Shown in pieces: positions 1 to 8,635 of a stretch of 64,000 bases of DNA. Source of the stretch: Veillonella seminalis (GTDB lineage Bacteria; Bacillota; Negativicutes; Veillonellales; Veillonellaceae); assembly GCF_003992065.1 (NCBI RefSeq), contig NZ_RQUZ01000002.1:1-64000 (forward strand), read 5' to 3'. Every line of letters starts with the position of its first letter. The first letter of the stretch is position 1. The position numbers and the translations under genes were made by a program. Below the pieces are notes generated by a model. The model was not told where the DNA came from. It saw only the letters and a list, made by a program, of their open reading frames with translations, and made no database searches.

Positions 1-47
1 GCACGCCGCCAGCGTTCGTCCTGAGCCAGGATCAAACTCTCCAAGAT
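1..47 (-). rRNA. rrs: 16S rRNA, 5' end only
   Basis: The reverse complement carries the universal 16S 5' primer site (AGAGTTTGATCCTGGCTCAG), with E. coli base 8 falling at about position 40, so the mature 5' end is near position 47. The gene is read leftwards and only its first bases are inside the window. A promoter at 248-276 and a conserved leader lie upstream. Confidence 0.97.
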
Positions 48-186
48 ATCTTGGAGCTATTTGCTAGCTCGTTTTCGTTGTTGTCTCTAACCGAAGTTAG
101 TGACTAGAATTTATTTGGTTGGTTTCAACGTTGTTGAAACCCGCACTCTGGCTATGTTCATTTCGTTAAAAATGATTACCTTATAT

Positions 187-206
187 TGTTCAGTTTTCAA
201 AGATCT
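187..206 (-). promoter_or_regulatory. rRNA leader antitermination-like box
   Basis: On the minus strand the leader reads AGATCTTTGAAAACTGAACA, a segment commonly found in Firmicute rRNA leaders and spacers near the boxA antitermination element. Assignment as boxA rests on resemblance only. Confidence 0.5.
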
Positions 207-247
207 GCGTGTCAGGTTTTTATTCAGTATCGCCTGACGACTTAATC

Positions 248-276
248 ATTCTATCAGTGATAGAGGATTATGTCAA
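248..276 (-). promoter_or_regulatory. rRNA operon promoter (sigma-70 type)
   Basis: The minus strand has TTGACA (276-271), a 17-base spacer and TAGAAT (253-248), about 200 bases ahead of the 16S 5' end. The spacer contains a perfect palindrome, CTATCA-G-TGATAG (251-263), which matches the core of the classic tet operator. Confidence 0.8.
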
Positions 277-430
277 CCACTTTTTTACAACTTTTTTACT
301 ATTTTTACACCACCACCTACAAAACCGCATAAATACAGGCTTTACAGTTTAATTACAGTGAATTTCATCTATACACAAACACAGATAAATATTAAAGTTT
401 TATTAGCAGTTGTACTAAGTAAAGTATAGA

Positions 431-459
431 AAAAGCATCGTCGCAATGACGATGCTTTT
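431..459 (-). terminator. Terminator of the tRNA cluster
   Basis: An AAAAGCATCGTC / GACGATGCTTTT stem with a 5-base loop lies immediately 3' of tRNA-Lys on the minus strand and is followed by a T-rich run. Confidence 0.85.
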
Positions 460-462
460 AGA

Positions 463-538
463 TGGTGACTCATCCGCGATTCGAACGCGGGACACCCTGA
501 TTAAAAGTCAGGTGCTCTGCCAGCTGAGCTAATGAGTC
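463..538 (-). tRNA. tRNA-Lys (anticodon TTT)
   Basis: A full 76-base cloverleaf with CCA encoded in the DNA. The acceptor stem GACTCAT pairs with ATGAGTC, the discriminator is A, the anticodon loop is CTTTTAA and the T arm contains GTTCGAAT. Last tRNA of the Lys-Gln-His cluster, directly before its terminator. Confidence 0.96.
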
Positions 539-544
539 ATGTAA

Positions 545-619
545 TGGCAGGGGCGGCTGGGATCGAACCAGCGCATAATGGAGTCAAAGTCCATTGCCTT
601 ACCACTTGGCGACGCCCCT
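545..619 (-). tRNA. tRNA-Gln (anticodon TTG)
   Basis: A 75-base cloverleaf with encoded CCA. The acceptor stem AGGGGCG pairs with CGCCCCT; the anticodon loop CTTTGAC gives TTG. Six bases separate it from tRNA-Lys and three from tRNA-His, so the three are one transcript. Confidence 0.96.
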
Positions 620-622
620 AAG

Positions 623-699
623 TGGGGTGAGTAGTGGGGATCGAACCCACGCGTAACGGAGCCACAATCCGCCGTGTTAACCGCTTCACCATACCCACC
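623..699 (-). tRNA. tRNA-His (anticodon GTG)
   Basis: A 77-base cloverleaf with encoded CCA and the extra 5' G(-1) opposite C73 that marks tRNA-His. The anticodon loop TTGTGGC gives GTG. First tRNA of the cluster, about 45 bases after the promoter at 743-772. Confidence 0.96.
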
Positions 700-742
700 A
701 CTGTGGAACATACAGAGGAAAGTATCCCCCGTAACGAATGAT

Positions 743-772
743 ATTGTATCATTCTACAAGGGATACTGTCAA
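743..772 (-). promoter_or_regulatory. tRNA cluster promoter
   Basis: The minus strand has TTGACA (772-767), an 18-base spacer and TACAAT (748-743), close ahead of tRNA-His. The -10 box sits inside a 19-bp palindrome (736-754: GAATGATA, TTG, TATCATTC), itself flanked by the arms AGTATCCC (721-728) and GGGATACT (760-767). Confidence 0.8.
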
Positions 773-793
773 CTATTATTTTTAATTAAACTA

Positions 794-1633
794 TTATTTT
801 TTAATTAAATAGTCTTTTACAAAATTCGGCAAAGCAAAAGCCGCTTTCTGTATCCCTGCATTATAGTATTTAGTTGTAAACGTCTGTTCACGATTAGCTT
901 CCCAAGTCAATGGATCATATTTTTTTGAGCCCATGGTGAAGCAATGCATGCCGGTCGGATAAATAGGAATAAAAGCCGTATAGAGACGAGCAATCGGGAA
1001 ATGATTGGATACGTAGCCGAATACTTTTTCAACTAACGGCTGATGCATCATAGGCGATTCCGTCTGCTGTACAAAAAGGCCGTCTTCTTTCAAAGCTTTA
1101 TAGGTATTGGCATAGAACTCATCGGTAAACAAACCTTCGCCCGGACCGATTGGATCGGAGCAGTCAACAATGATGACATCGTATTTATTTTCAGCTTGCG
1201 CCATAAAGCCGATACCGTCACCGATAGTAACCGTTAATTTAGGATCTTTACGAATCATAGCGTCAGCAATAGTCGGTAAATATTCTTTAGCCAATTCTAC
1301 TACCTTGCCGTCGATTTCAATCATCATAACAGTTTCTACACAATCATGACGTACACATTCTCTGGCTACACCGCCATCGCCGCCGCCGATGATCAATACA
1401 TGTTTTGGATTAGGATGCAAGAACAACGGTACATGAGACATCATTTCATGATAAATAAACTCTTCTCGTTCCGATGTTTGGAACACACCGTCCAAAGACA
1501 ACATAGTGCCGTATTCCAAGCTGTGAACCACTTCAATCTTCTGAAATTCCGACTGCCCGGAATATAAAACCTTATCAATTTCTGCACTCAATTTCAAATG
1601 AGCGGACTGATTTTCTGTAATCCAATCTGCCAT
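794..1633 (-). CDS. speE: Spermidine synthase (polyamine aminopropyltransferase)
   Basis: Transfers the aminopropyl group of decarboxylated S-adenosylmethionine to putrescine (or a related diamine) in the cytoplasm. The 279-residue length is normal. Visible are the beta-strand N-terminal domain with LDGVFQTSEREEF and YHEM, the nucleotide-binding loop IIGGGDGGVARE at about residues 80-91, and the catalytic segment VDCSDPIGP. A GGAGG-type site precedes the ATG. No adenosylmethionine decarboxylase gene lies next to it. The tRNA promoter follows directly downstream with no clear separate terminator. In Veillonella-like bacteria, polyamines (cadaverine, putrescine) are linked covalently to peptidoglycan; whether this enzyme feeds that process cannot be told from sequence. 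Confidence 0.93.
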   Translation of the reverse strand: MADWITENQSAHLKLSAEIDKVLYSGQSEFQKIEVVHSLEYGTMLSLDGVFQTSEREEFIYHEMMSHVPLFLHPNPKHVLIIGGGDGGVARECVRHDCVETVMMIEIDGKVVELAKEYLPTIADAMIRKDPKLTVTIGDGIGFMAQAENKYDVIIVDCSDPIGPGEGLFTDEFYANTYKALKEDGLFVQQTESPMMHQPLVEKVFGYVSNHFPIARLYTAFIPIYPTGMHCFTMGSKKYDPLTWEANREQTFTTKYYNAGIQKAAFALPNFVKDYLIKK

Positions 1634-1755
1634 TGGTAACCTCCTAAGCCGATTAATACCCTCTAACCATACCTAATCAATGTAGCCAAATTGAGAACTC
1701 ATCCTGTAAATTGCGTAATTACTTACTCACAGTGCATCACTTACAATGCACGCAA

Positions 1756-2382
1756 TTATTTACGCACCGCATAAGCAAAACCGCCGCCCAACATAGTGTC
1801 TTGCAACCATTTTTTCAGCGAGAAAATGCGTTCAATTTCTTCATCATACACAACGCAACGTACATCGTCATTGTTTTCCATCAATTTTACAATAGGAACC
1901 CAATGCCATGTGGAAAGTCCCTGTTCATGGCCGCGATGACGGTTCAAAAAAGCTACCGGTGAATCACTGCCAAGACCCTGTTTGATGAAATTCATTACCT
2001 GCTGTAACGGTTGGCGACAAACGGCAAAAGGATATACTCCCATCATCTTAACGGTATACGGCAATTCTTTCTTTTCACAATAGTCATTTAAACCTTCATG
2101 GAACCATTGCGTCTTATAGAGCCCGCCGCCAAAACGAGGGCGCACATATTGGAATACTTCCTCCATACGTTCCAAAGCTGCTTCCCCGTCAGCACTGGCA
2201 GCACTATCCAATAAACCGTCGCGAAATTGTACATAGCTGATTACCTGCGTCGCCGTCGTAGGACCGCAACCGGATAAACGTTGCCAATCATCACGATACC
2301 ATTCTTGATTATAACCGTAAGAAAAACGGCCGTCTTTTTTCACCTGCAACCATTCAAGATGTTTGAGTGTCAAGCTCTCCAT
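1756..2382 (-). CDS. Papain-like (C39-type) cysteine peptidase family protein
   Basis: A 208-residue protein without signal peptide or membrane segment. It carries a cysteine-protease-like active-site pattern: SGCGPTTATQ with Cys39 near the N-terminus, and a His in TWHWVPIV at about residue 160 followed by a VVYDEE segment where the third catalytic residue usually lies. This arrangement is that of the C39-like/papain-like superfamily, with Asn147 a possible further active-site residue. The substrate is unknown. It ends about 120 bases before speE on the same strand and may be cotranscribed. It could be a cytoplasmic peptidase or amidase. Family call is moderately sure, function open. Confidence 0.6.
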   Translation of the reverse strand: MESLTLKHLEWLQVKKDGRFSYGYNQEWYRDDWQRLSGCGPTTATQVISYVQFRDGLLDSAASADGEAALERMEEVFQYVRPRFGGGLYKTQWFHEGLNDYCEKKELPYTVKMMGVYPFAVCRQPLQQVMNFIKQGLGSDSPVAFLNRHRGHEQGLSTWHWVPIVKLMENNDDVRCVVYDEEIERIFSLKKWLQDTMLGGGFAYAVRK

Positions 2383-2472
2383 ATATTTCTCAATCCTCTA
2401 TTACATCAACTTAAATTAAAAATCTAAAATCATTTGTAATAGTGACCTTCCATACATAGACCTACGATTAAA

Positions 2473-2904
2473 TTAGTCTTCTACAACTTCAACCTTAACC
2501 ATACGGTCACCTTGCTGAATGCCATCTACTACATCCATGCCTTCAATTACTTTGCCAAATACGGTATGAACACCATCCAAATGAGGCTGTGGTTCATATA
2601 CGATAAAGAACTGACTGCCACCCGTATTCGGACCGCGATGGGCCATGGATAATGCACCGCGTTCATGTTTATGCGGATTACCGATTAATTCATCTTTAAT
2701 AGTGTAGCCAGGACCGCCTGTGCCATTGCCGTTAGGACAACCGCCTTGAGCTACGAATCCCGGAATTACACGATGGAATGTAAGGCCGTCATAAAAACCT
2801 TCTTTGATTAATTTTTCAAAATTGGCAACCGTACCGGGTGCTTCTTTTTCAAATAATTCAATCGTAATATCGCCTTTTTCCATATGGATAATCGCTTTTT
2901 TCAT
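2473..2904 (-). CDS. Peptidyl-prolyl cis-trans isomerase, cyclophilin type
   Basis: Catalyses cis-trans isomerisation of Xaa-Pro bonds. At 143 residues it is a minimal, cytoplasmic, single-domain cyclophilin with no export signal. Family motifs are clear: [13 protein letters not shown] around residue 43 (with the catalytic Arg), [11 protein letters not shown] around residue 91, and [12 protein letters not shown]. The start lies 1 base after the stop of the upstream E1-like gene, so the two are translated from one message. Confidence 0.93.
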   Translation of the reverse strand: MKKAIIHMEKGDITIELFEKEAPGTVANFEKLIKEGFYDGLTFHRVIPGFVAQGGCPNGNGTGGPGYTIKDELIGNPHKHERGALSMAHRGPNTGGSQFFIVYEPQPHLDGVHTVFGKVIEGMDVVDGIQQGDRMVKVEVVED

Positions 2905-2905
2905 T

Positions 2906-3607
2906 CTATTCTACCTCCAACAATGTACGGAGTACATAACTCGATAACATAAGACCCGCTACGGATGGAACAAAACCGCAAGAGCCGGGGCTGCGAGAAT
3001 CATCATCACGATTAGGCGTCATCGGTTTTTCCGTGGAGAACACGACCGTCTGCTTCTTAATGCCACGTTTGCGCAATTCACGACGCATAACTTTGGCAAG
3101 CGGACAAGTATGGGTTTTACTGATGTCGGAAATGCGCAACAATTCCGGATGCATCTTATTGCCGGTTCCCATGGACGATACACAAGGTATCCCCAATTCC
3201 TGACAAGTCTCGATAATAGCCAATTTAGCGGTTACCATGTCAATCGCATCGATAACGAAATCCACCTTAATGTCCTTGATAAAATCAGGATAGGCTTCTT
3301 TGGTATAGACAATATCATAGGTATCAACCTGCATATCCGGACAAATCGATAAAGCACGCTCTTTAGCCACTTCCACCTTGCGGCGACCGATAGTTTCCTG
3401 CGTTGCAATTAACTGGCGATTTAAATTACTCACCGTAACTTTATCACCGTCAATTAATACCAAGCGCCCCACGCCGGTACGCACCAAAGCTTCCATGGCA
3501 AAACCGCCTACACCGCCGCAGCCGAATAAAGCTACCGATTTGGTGCCTAAATTTTCTAATTTTTCTTTTCCTACCAGCCATTCCAAGCGGGTTAACATAT
3601 GTTCCAT
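2906..3607 (-). CDS. tcdA: E1-like ThiF/MoeB-family enzyme, probable tRNA threonylcarbamoyladenosine dehydratase
   Basis: Adenylates a carboxyl group using ATP; in the TcdA branch this cyclises t6A37 of tRNA to ct6A. The protein (233 residues) has the Rossmann ATP-binding motif [18 protein letters not shown] at about residues 28-45, LIDGDKV, and the NLNRQ motif with the arginine finger. The C-terminal [15 protein letters not shown] segment fits TcdA better than ThiF or MoeB, and no thiamine or molybdopterin sulfur-carrier gene is adjacent. The start is set by a GGAG site 7 bases upstream. Confidence 0.85.
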   Translation of the reverse strand: MEHMLTRLEWLVGKEKLENLGTKSVALFGCGGVGGFAMEALVRTGVGRLVLIDGDKVTVSNLNRQLIATQETIGRRKVEVAKERALSICPDMQVDTYDIVYTKEAYPDFIKDIKVDFVIDAIDMVTAKLAIIETCQELGIPCVSSMGTGNKMHPELLRISDISKTHTCPLAKVMRRELRKRGIKKQTVVFSTEKPMTPNRDDDSRSPGSCGFVPSVAGLMLSSYVLRTLLEVE

Positions 3608-3644
3608 TTAAAAACTCCAATCAATAATACACTTTTTACTGACT

Positions 3645-3726
3645 GTCACCAAAGTGACTGCTACAAGCTGCCGCTTCGACGCGGCAGCGACATTTAATTC
3701 TAATGACAGTTATATTTTCACTGTCA
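3645..3726. repeat. Cluster of three short hairpins between the E1-like and VOC genes
   Basis: Three inverted repeats lie within 82 bases: GTCAC/GTGAC (3645-3658), GCTGCCGC/GCGGCAGC (3667-3688) and TGACAGT/ACTGTCA (3704-3726). They are 3' of the VOC gene on the minus strand. The GC-rich middle one may act in termination or mRNA protection, though none has a clean T-run. Confidence 0.45.
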
Positions 3727-3756
3727 AAAAACATCAAAGCAAACGACTATTTCAGA

Positions 3757-4128
3757 TTAGCGCACAGCCGGAATAATTTCCAACCAATAGTCGTCCGGAT
3801 CAGCGATGAAATAAATACCCATATTAGGGTTTTCATATACTACACAGTCCATTTCTTTATGTTTTTTATAAGCTGCTTCATAGTCATCGACTACGAATGC
3901 CAAATGGAATTCATTATCACCCAAATTATAAGGACGATCCCAGTCACGCAACCAAGTCAGTTCCAACTGATGGCCGCTAACGCCGTCTTCCATATATACA
4001 ATTCTGAAGGCACCGTCAGCCGGTTCAATACGACGACCCGGTTTTAAGTCCAATGCTTCTTCATAGAATTTGATGCTTTTTTCTAAATCTCGTACATTAA
4101 AGTTGTTATGTACCATTTTAAATTTCAT
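3757..4128 (-). CDS. VOC-family protein, lactoylglutathione lyase (glyoxalase I)-like
   Basis: A 123-residue single-subunit glyoxalase/dioxygenase-fold protein. It opens with the family motif FKMVHNNFNVRDLEKSIKFY and has metal-ligand positions consistent with glyoxalase I: His in MVHNN, Glu in LELTW, His in FHLAFV and Glu in YWLEIIP near the end. In glyoxalase I these bind Ni or Zn and isomerise the methylglyoxal-thiol adduct. An AGAGGAG site precedes the ATG. It may use a thiol other than glutathione in this lineage; substrate is inferred only. Confidence 0.8.
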   Translation of the reverse strand: MKFKMVHNNFNVRDLEKSIKFYEEALDLKPGRRIEPADGAFRIVYMEDGVSGHQLELTWLRDWDRPYNLGDNEFHLAFVVDDYEAAYKKHKEMDCVVYENPNMGIYFIADPDDYWLEIIPAVR

Positions 4129-4272
4129 GTGATTAACTCCTCTCAGCGTCTACACACACAAATAAATTACTTCTAATTTTAAATTATATTTTTCTGTTAC
4201 AAATATTTAATACTGCTATTTAATAGTATCACAAATCTCGATATATTGCTATATGACGAACTAATATTATGA

Positions 4273-7200
4273 TTATGGCACCATAAAATGCGCTGTACTG
4301 CCCCGATTAGTAGCCTCTACTTCCAAATGAGCCTGAATACGGCCTTTAAGTTCAGGCACATGAGAAATAATCCCCACCAGACGGCCCGACTTCTGCAATT
4401 CCACCAAAGTCTCCATGGCAATATCCAGTGTATCGGGATCCAAAGTCCCAAAGCCTTCATCAATGAAAATTGTATCTAAATGAATGCCGCCGGCATAAGC
4501 CTGAATAATGTCGGCAAGCCCCATGGCAAGTGACAAGGACGCGAGGAACGTTTCCCCTCCGGACAAAGTATTGGCCGGTCGTTCATAGCCCGTATAAGTG
4601 TCAAGCACCGACAAATCAAGGCCTCGATGACCACGACTAACGCTTTCAACCCGGGCGCGCAGCAGTTCATAGCGACCGCGGCTCATCTGCCGCAACCGCA
4701 CATTGGCGGCCACCACTACTTCTTCCAAAATAGCGCCTAATACATACCGTTCGAAAGTGACCCCCTTCTGCCCCGAATTGCCACCGCTGGCCAAATCATG
4801 GAGCTTAAAAATAAAATCAACCCGCTCCATAATTGCCTTATTGTCAGCCACCAGTTTTGCATATTCCGTTAAAACTTCATCAAGATGCCGAACGACTTCC
4901 GAAGCCAAGGTTTCTTGACGCACGGCCTCTTCATAAGCAGCCGTAGCTGCTTCTTTCATCTCAAGCGTCACTGCTTCAGTTGGTTCAGCCAAAGCCTGCA
5001 ATTCTTCATCCGCTGCCTTTAACAGGGTATTCTCCCTATTGACGGCCGTATCAAAATCATGTACCTGTGTTGACAAGCTTGACTTATCGGCAACTTTAAG
5101 GCGCAAATCGGCTACGTCTTCGTCCGTCAATTGACACTTGGTTAGTTCTTCCGAAATGAACTGCGCCACATCAGCCAGCTCCGAATTGGTTTCCCGCTCC
5201 TGCTTTTGCCAATTAATAATATTCGTACTATTTGAACTTTGCCGCTGCAAGAAATCCCGTTCTGTCTCATCAAAGCCCGCCTTTTCATTGTCATACGAAG
5301 TAAGCCACTGTATTTTTTGCTGCAGCTCTTTTTCCCAACTTGCCCGGTCAATTTCCTTAACCGCTTCTTGGTGTAATTCTAAGGCAGATCGCTTGCCGGA
5401 CAACGCGTGCAACGTTTGCTGATGTTGCTCTTCCTTTTGTTGTAAAGCGTGACGAAGTATTTCCATGCCTTTGTTAATTTCCGTCACTTCCTTATTCAGC
5501 TGTTGGGCCTTAGTTTCCTTGATGGCTAGTGTTTTACGTCGATTATCAAGAATTGTTTTGGCCGTTTCTGCTTCACCTAAAAACGCATTAGCCTCAGCCG
5601 TTTGTATGCCAAGACCTCTATGATTGGCTAACCATTCGGTCACCGCTTGAGAGCTCTTAATTACCGCTTCCTCGGCTTCTTTTAATTGCGTTGCCGTGGT
5701 TACCTTACGCTCCGCCTGCTTTGATGTCAACTTAATCGCATCATTATAAGCTTTTTCAGCCTTCGCCACATCATCTTCCTTATAGTCCTCAGGCCAGGTT
5801 GCCTTATGAGGATGCTCTTTTGAGCCGCAAACAGGACAAGGTGTATGTTCCTTTAAGGCTCCGGCCAAACCGGCCGCAGCATACTGTTCACGCAGATACT
5901 CCCGATGATTTCGTTCCGACAAAGCCAACTCTTCAGCTTGCTTTGCCTGCTCATAAGCATGACGGGCATTGGAATCACGGAGTTTAGCTGTTTCTCTATC
6001 GGTTAAAAGTTTTACCGCCTGCTGCCCTAATTGAACAGCACCAATAACAGCTTCCCAATCATTCATCAATGAACTTTGACCGGCTATTTCTGTCTGAAGG
6101 CTCGTTAAACTCTGTGCTAAGATATTAACTTCTTCCGTTTTTTCGGTTAGCAGTGCATTTTGTGCCTGCAGGCCCGCTTTCGCTGCCTTTGCCTGCTCGG
6201 CCAGTTTTGCTATGTCTTGCTGAATGCTTGCTATAGCATCAAAATGTTTTTGAATATCCGAAGCCTTATTAATATCTAACCGATATGTCTCACTCAAAGG
6301 TTTCCGTTCGGCCAATGAAGCTTTTTGTTCGGCCAACGTTTTACCTTCTGTCACCAAATCATCTTTAAGTTTAAACGCCGTTTGTAAATCAGCGTCGATT
6401 TGTTTAACTTTAGCGATCAATTGCTGCTGTTGCATTTCTTTTTGCAATATAGGGGCAATCTGTTCCAAACGCGCTAATGTTTTTCGAGTTGCTTCAATCG
6501 CAGCCGATTCTTTCATGAATTCTGTCAACACAGCCCGTTTTTCAGCTATCACAGCCGTCAAAGAGCGACGTTTTTCGCCCAATTCATAATCGTTTACAAT
6601 CCGCTGTTGCGTCTTATGTGCCTCTATTAATACGACTGTCGCTTCCGTCTGTGCCACTTTGGCGGCCGCCGCTTTTTCGCATAAATCCGTTTCGGTTACT
6701 ACATCTTCACCGCTCAACAAATATCGCTGGCGATTTAACACATCTTCAGACGATTTGGATACTTTTTCGTACTCTTCTTTTAATAAATCCTGCAAGCGGG
6801 TATAAATAGCGGTATTAAACAAGGTGTGCATCAAGGCTTCACGCTCTGCTGTTTTGGCAACCAAGAGTTTACGGAATTCCCCTTGCGGCAATAAAACAAC
6901 TTGTAAAAATTGGTCCAATCGAAAACCGATAATTTCATCGATTTTCTCCTTAATTTCATTGGAACGACTGCTGAATTCACGCCATTTACCATCTTCAAGA
7001 ACAGAGAGCTGAGCCACCGCCGCTTGTTCACGATACCCTTCGCCGCGCTTTTTCTTAACCTTCTGTTTAGGGCTCCGCGTAATTTTATAACAATTGTCAC
7101 CGACAGCAAAGGTAAAGCACACTTCCGTCAGCGTCTCCTCCGACGCATAATCACTGCGCATGGTCGTACCTTCACGTAAACCGCCGCTGGATTCTCCGAA

Positions 7201-7356
7201 TAAAGCGAATACCATAGCATCTAAAATACTTGTTTTACCCGCCCCGGTGGGTCCCGTAATGAGGAACAGACTCTGATTTTTTAAATCGGCAAAATCCAAG
7301 TGAACCGTTTCCGCATAAGGACCGAATGCCGTCATAGTCAATGTTAATGGTCTCAT
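4273..7356 (-). CDS. sbcC: Exonuclease subunit SbcC (Rad50-like SMC ATPase)
   Basis: ATPase partner of SbcD; together they open DNA hairpins and trim blocked DNA ends. The 1027-residue protein has the expected plan: Walker A (GPTGAGKTSILDAM) near residue 35, long coiled-coil arms, a zinc-hook CPVC at about residue 507, a signature motif (TLSGGETFLASLSLAMGL) and Walker B (FIDEGFGTLD) near the C-terminus. Its ribosome binding site AAGGAGG lies inside the last codons of sbcD and the genes are separated by one base, so the two subunits are translationally coupled. Confidence 0.95.
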   Translation of the reverse strand: MRPLTLTMTAFGPYAETVHLDFADLKNQSLFLITGPTGAGKTSILDAMVFALFGESSGGLREGTTMRSDYASEETLTEVCFTFAVGDNCYKITRSPKQKVKKKRGEGYREQAAVAQLSVLEDGKWREFSSRSNEIKEKIDEIIGFRLDQFLQVVLLPQGEFRKLLVAKTAEREALMHTLFNTAIYTRLQDLLKEEYEKVSKSSEDVLNRQRYLLSGEDVVTETDLCEKAAAAKVAQTEATVVLIEAHKTQQRIVNDYELGEKRRSLTAVIAEKRAVLTEFMKESAAIEATRKTLARLEQIAPILQKEMQQQQLIAKVKQIDADLQTAFKLKDDLVTEGKTLAEQKASLAERKPLSETYRLDINKASDIQKHFDAIASIQQDIAKLAEQAKAAKAGLQAQNALLTEKTEEVNILAQSLTSLQTEIAGQSSLMNDWEAVIGAVQLGQQAVKLLTDRETAKLRDSNARHAYEQAKQAEELALSERNHREYLREQYAAAGLAGALKEHTPCPVCGSKEHPHKATWPEDYKEDDVAKAEKAYNDAIKLTSKQAERKVTTATQLKEAEEAVIKSSQAVTEWLANHRGLGIQTAEANAFLGEAETAKTILDNRRKTLAIKETKAQQLNKEVTEINKGMEILRHALQQKEEQHQQTLHALSGKRSALELHQEAVKEIDRASWEKELQQKIQWLTSYDNEKAGFDETERDFLQRQSSNSTNIINWQKQERETNSELADVAQFISEELTKCQLTDEDVADLRLKVADKSSLSTQVHDFDTAVNRENTLLKAADEELQALAEPTEAVTLEMKEAATAAYEEAVRQETLASEVVRHLDEVLTEYAKLVADNKAIMERVDFIFKLHDLASGGNSGQKGVTFERYVLGAILEEVVVAANVRLRQMSRGRYELLRARVESVSRGHRGLDLSVLDTYTGYERPANTLSGGETFLASLSLAMGLADIIQAYAGGIHLDTIFIDEGFGTLDPDTLDIAMETLVELQKSGRLVGIISHVPELKGRIQAHLEVEATNRGSTAHFMVP

Positions 7357-7357
7357 G

Positions 7358-8539
7358 TCAGTCCTCCTTAATCAATCGCTGCCAAAGAGAGTTCATAAAT
7401 TCCTTCTCTTCTTCAGACAAGGGCTCATTACGCACCGTCGCTGCAAATTGTTCGAACAATTCATGCTCCGATAATTCTTTGTATTTCACCTCATTATAGC
7501 TCGTCATTTCAGCCTTCATGCGTCCCGTAAGCTCCAAGGACATGGCATACGGAAAAACCTCCCGCAAGCGCGCCATGCCGTCAATCACCGGCGACGTATC
7601 GGCCAATTCAACCTGTACATAGTTATTCTTGTGCGCCTCATGAAGTTTTTTATCTTCCAAAATATCATTGAACAGCCCTTTAATAACGACTACATCATGC
7701 TTTGCCTCAACAGATACCTGCTCAATTTGGCAAGCACCGACTGCATCCATGTCAACAATGGTGAAAGATTTATTATGATTGGCTTCGTCAAAAGAATATT
7801 TCAAGAGCGAGCCGCTGTAACGGATATGCTCGGCACCCATACGCTGTGGCCGATGAATGTGCCCCAACGCTGTGTAATTAAAAGGTGCAAATACATCCGT
7901 CCCCACATTAGCACTGCCGCCGATAACAAGAGGTCGCTCCGATTCACTGGTAAGACTGCCCGCTACCATGGCATGAGCAATCCCCACCGTGCGCATTCCT
8001 TCCGGCACCTGACGGCGTAAATAATCGGCCCATGCTGCATAGGTAGAGCCAAACGCAACAGCTAAATCCTGCCATTCTTCCAACTGTTCTTCAGCCGATA
8101 TGGTCTCCAACAAATGAGTCAGCAGCGTACGTGGCTCCGCAAAAGGCATGGGACAAAAAGCAATTTTGCCATAACCGTCCTCCAAATAGAGCGGCTGCAA
8201 ACTGCGATCCATACGACTCCATACATGCACACCGGAGTCTGAGTACAAATCACGCCCCATATCAAGACGCTCTGCACTATCGTGATTACCGCCGATAACC
8301 AATGCCGGAATTTTATAATCCTTGGCTAATTTTGTAATCACCATATCCCATAACGCAACGGCTTCCACCGGCGGTACCGCCCGGTCAAACACATCGCCGG
8401 CAATCACAACGACATCAATCTTTGCCGCTTTCAATAATTTAAAAAACTGTTCTTCTAACACATATGCCTGGTCATCTGTTAAATGATGCGCATAGAAAAT
8501 ACGCCCCAAATGCCAGTCCCCGGTATGTAATATTCGCAT
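7358..8539 (-). CDS. sbcD: Exonuclease subunit SbcD (Mre11-like nuclease)
   Basis: Mn-dependent nuclease subunit of SbcCD. The metallophosphoesterase motifs are intact: GDWHLG near residue 6, AGDVFDR, GGNHDS and GHIHRPQ. An upstream in-frame codon would give 20 extra residues, but the conserved N-terminus (MRILHTGDWHLG) and an AGAGGG site 7 bases ahead fix the start at 8539 (393 residues). First gene of the sbcD-sbcC pair. Confidence 0.95.
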   Translation of the reverse strand: MRILHTGDWHLGRIFYAHHLTDDQAYVLEEQFFKLLKAAKIDVVVIAGDVFDRAVPPVEAVALWDMVITKLAKDYKIPALVIGGNHDSAERLDMGRDLYSDSGVHVWSRMDRSLQPLYLEDGYGKIAFCPMPFAEPRTLLTHLLETISAEEQLEEWQDLAVAFGSTYAAWADYLRRQVPEGMRTVGIAHAMVAGSLTSESERPLVIGGSANVGTDVFAPFNYTALGHIHRPQRMGAEHIRYSGSLLKYSFDEANHNKSFTIVDMDAVGACQIEQVSVEAKHDVVVIKGLFNDILEDKKLHEAHKNNYVQVELADTSPVIDGMARLREVFPYAMSLELTGRMKAEMTSYNEVKYKELSEHELFEQFAATVRNEPLSEEEKEFMNSLWQRLIKED

Positions 8540-8635
8540 AGTAACCCTCTGTATGACCACACCTAAAAATAAAATATATGCACATCTAAATATGCACAAT
8601 ATTTTCGCGCCGATTACGCATCTAAAAATTACGCA

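Larger units (their letters stand above)
48..462. other. Gene-free stretch: rRNA leader, promoter, AT-rich spacer, tRNA terminator
   Basis: This stretch between the 16S start and the tRNA cluster holds the rRNA leader (48-240), the promoter (248-276), an AT-rich upstream region (277-430) that could act as an UP element, and the tRNA terminator (431-459). No coding region is supported. Confidence 0.7.

Noticed and set aside
248-276. Vector-derived tet promoter
   Set aside because: The flanking DNA is a native rRNA leader and promoter, with no vector sequence around it.
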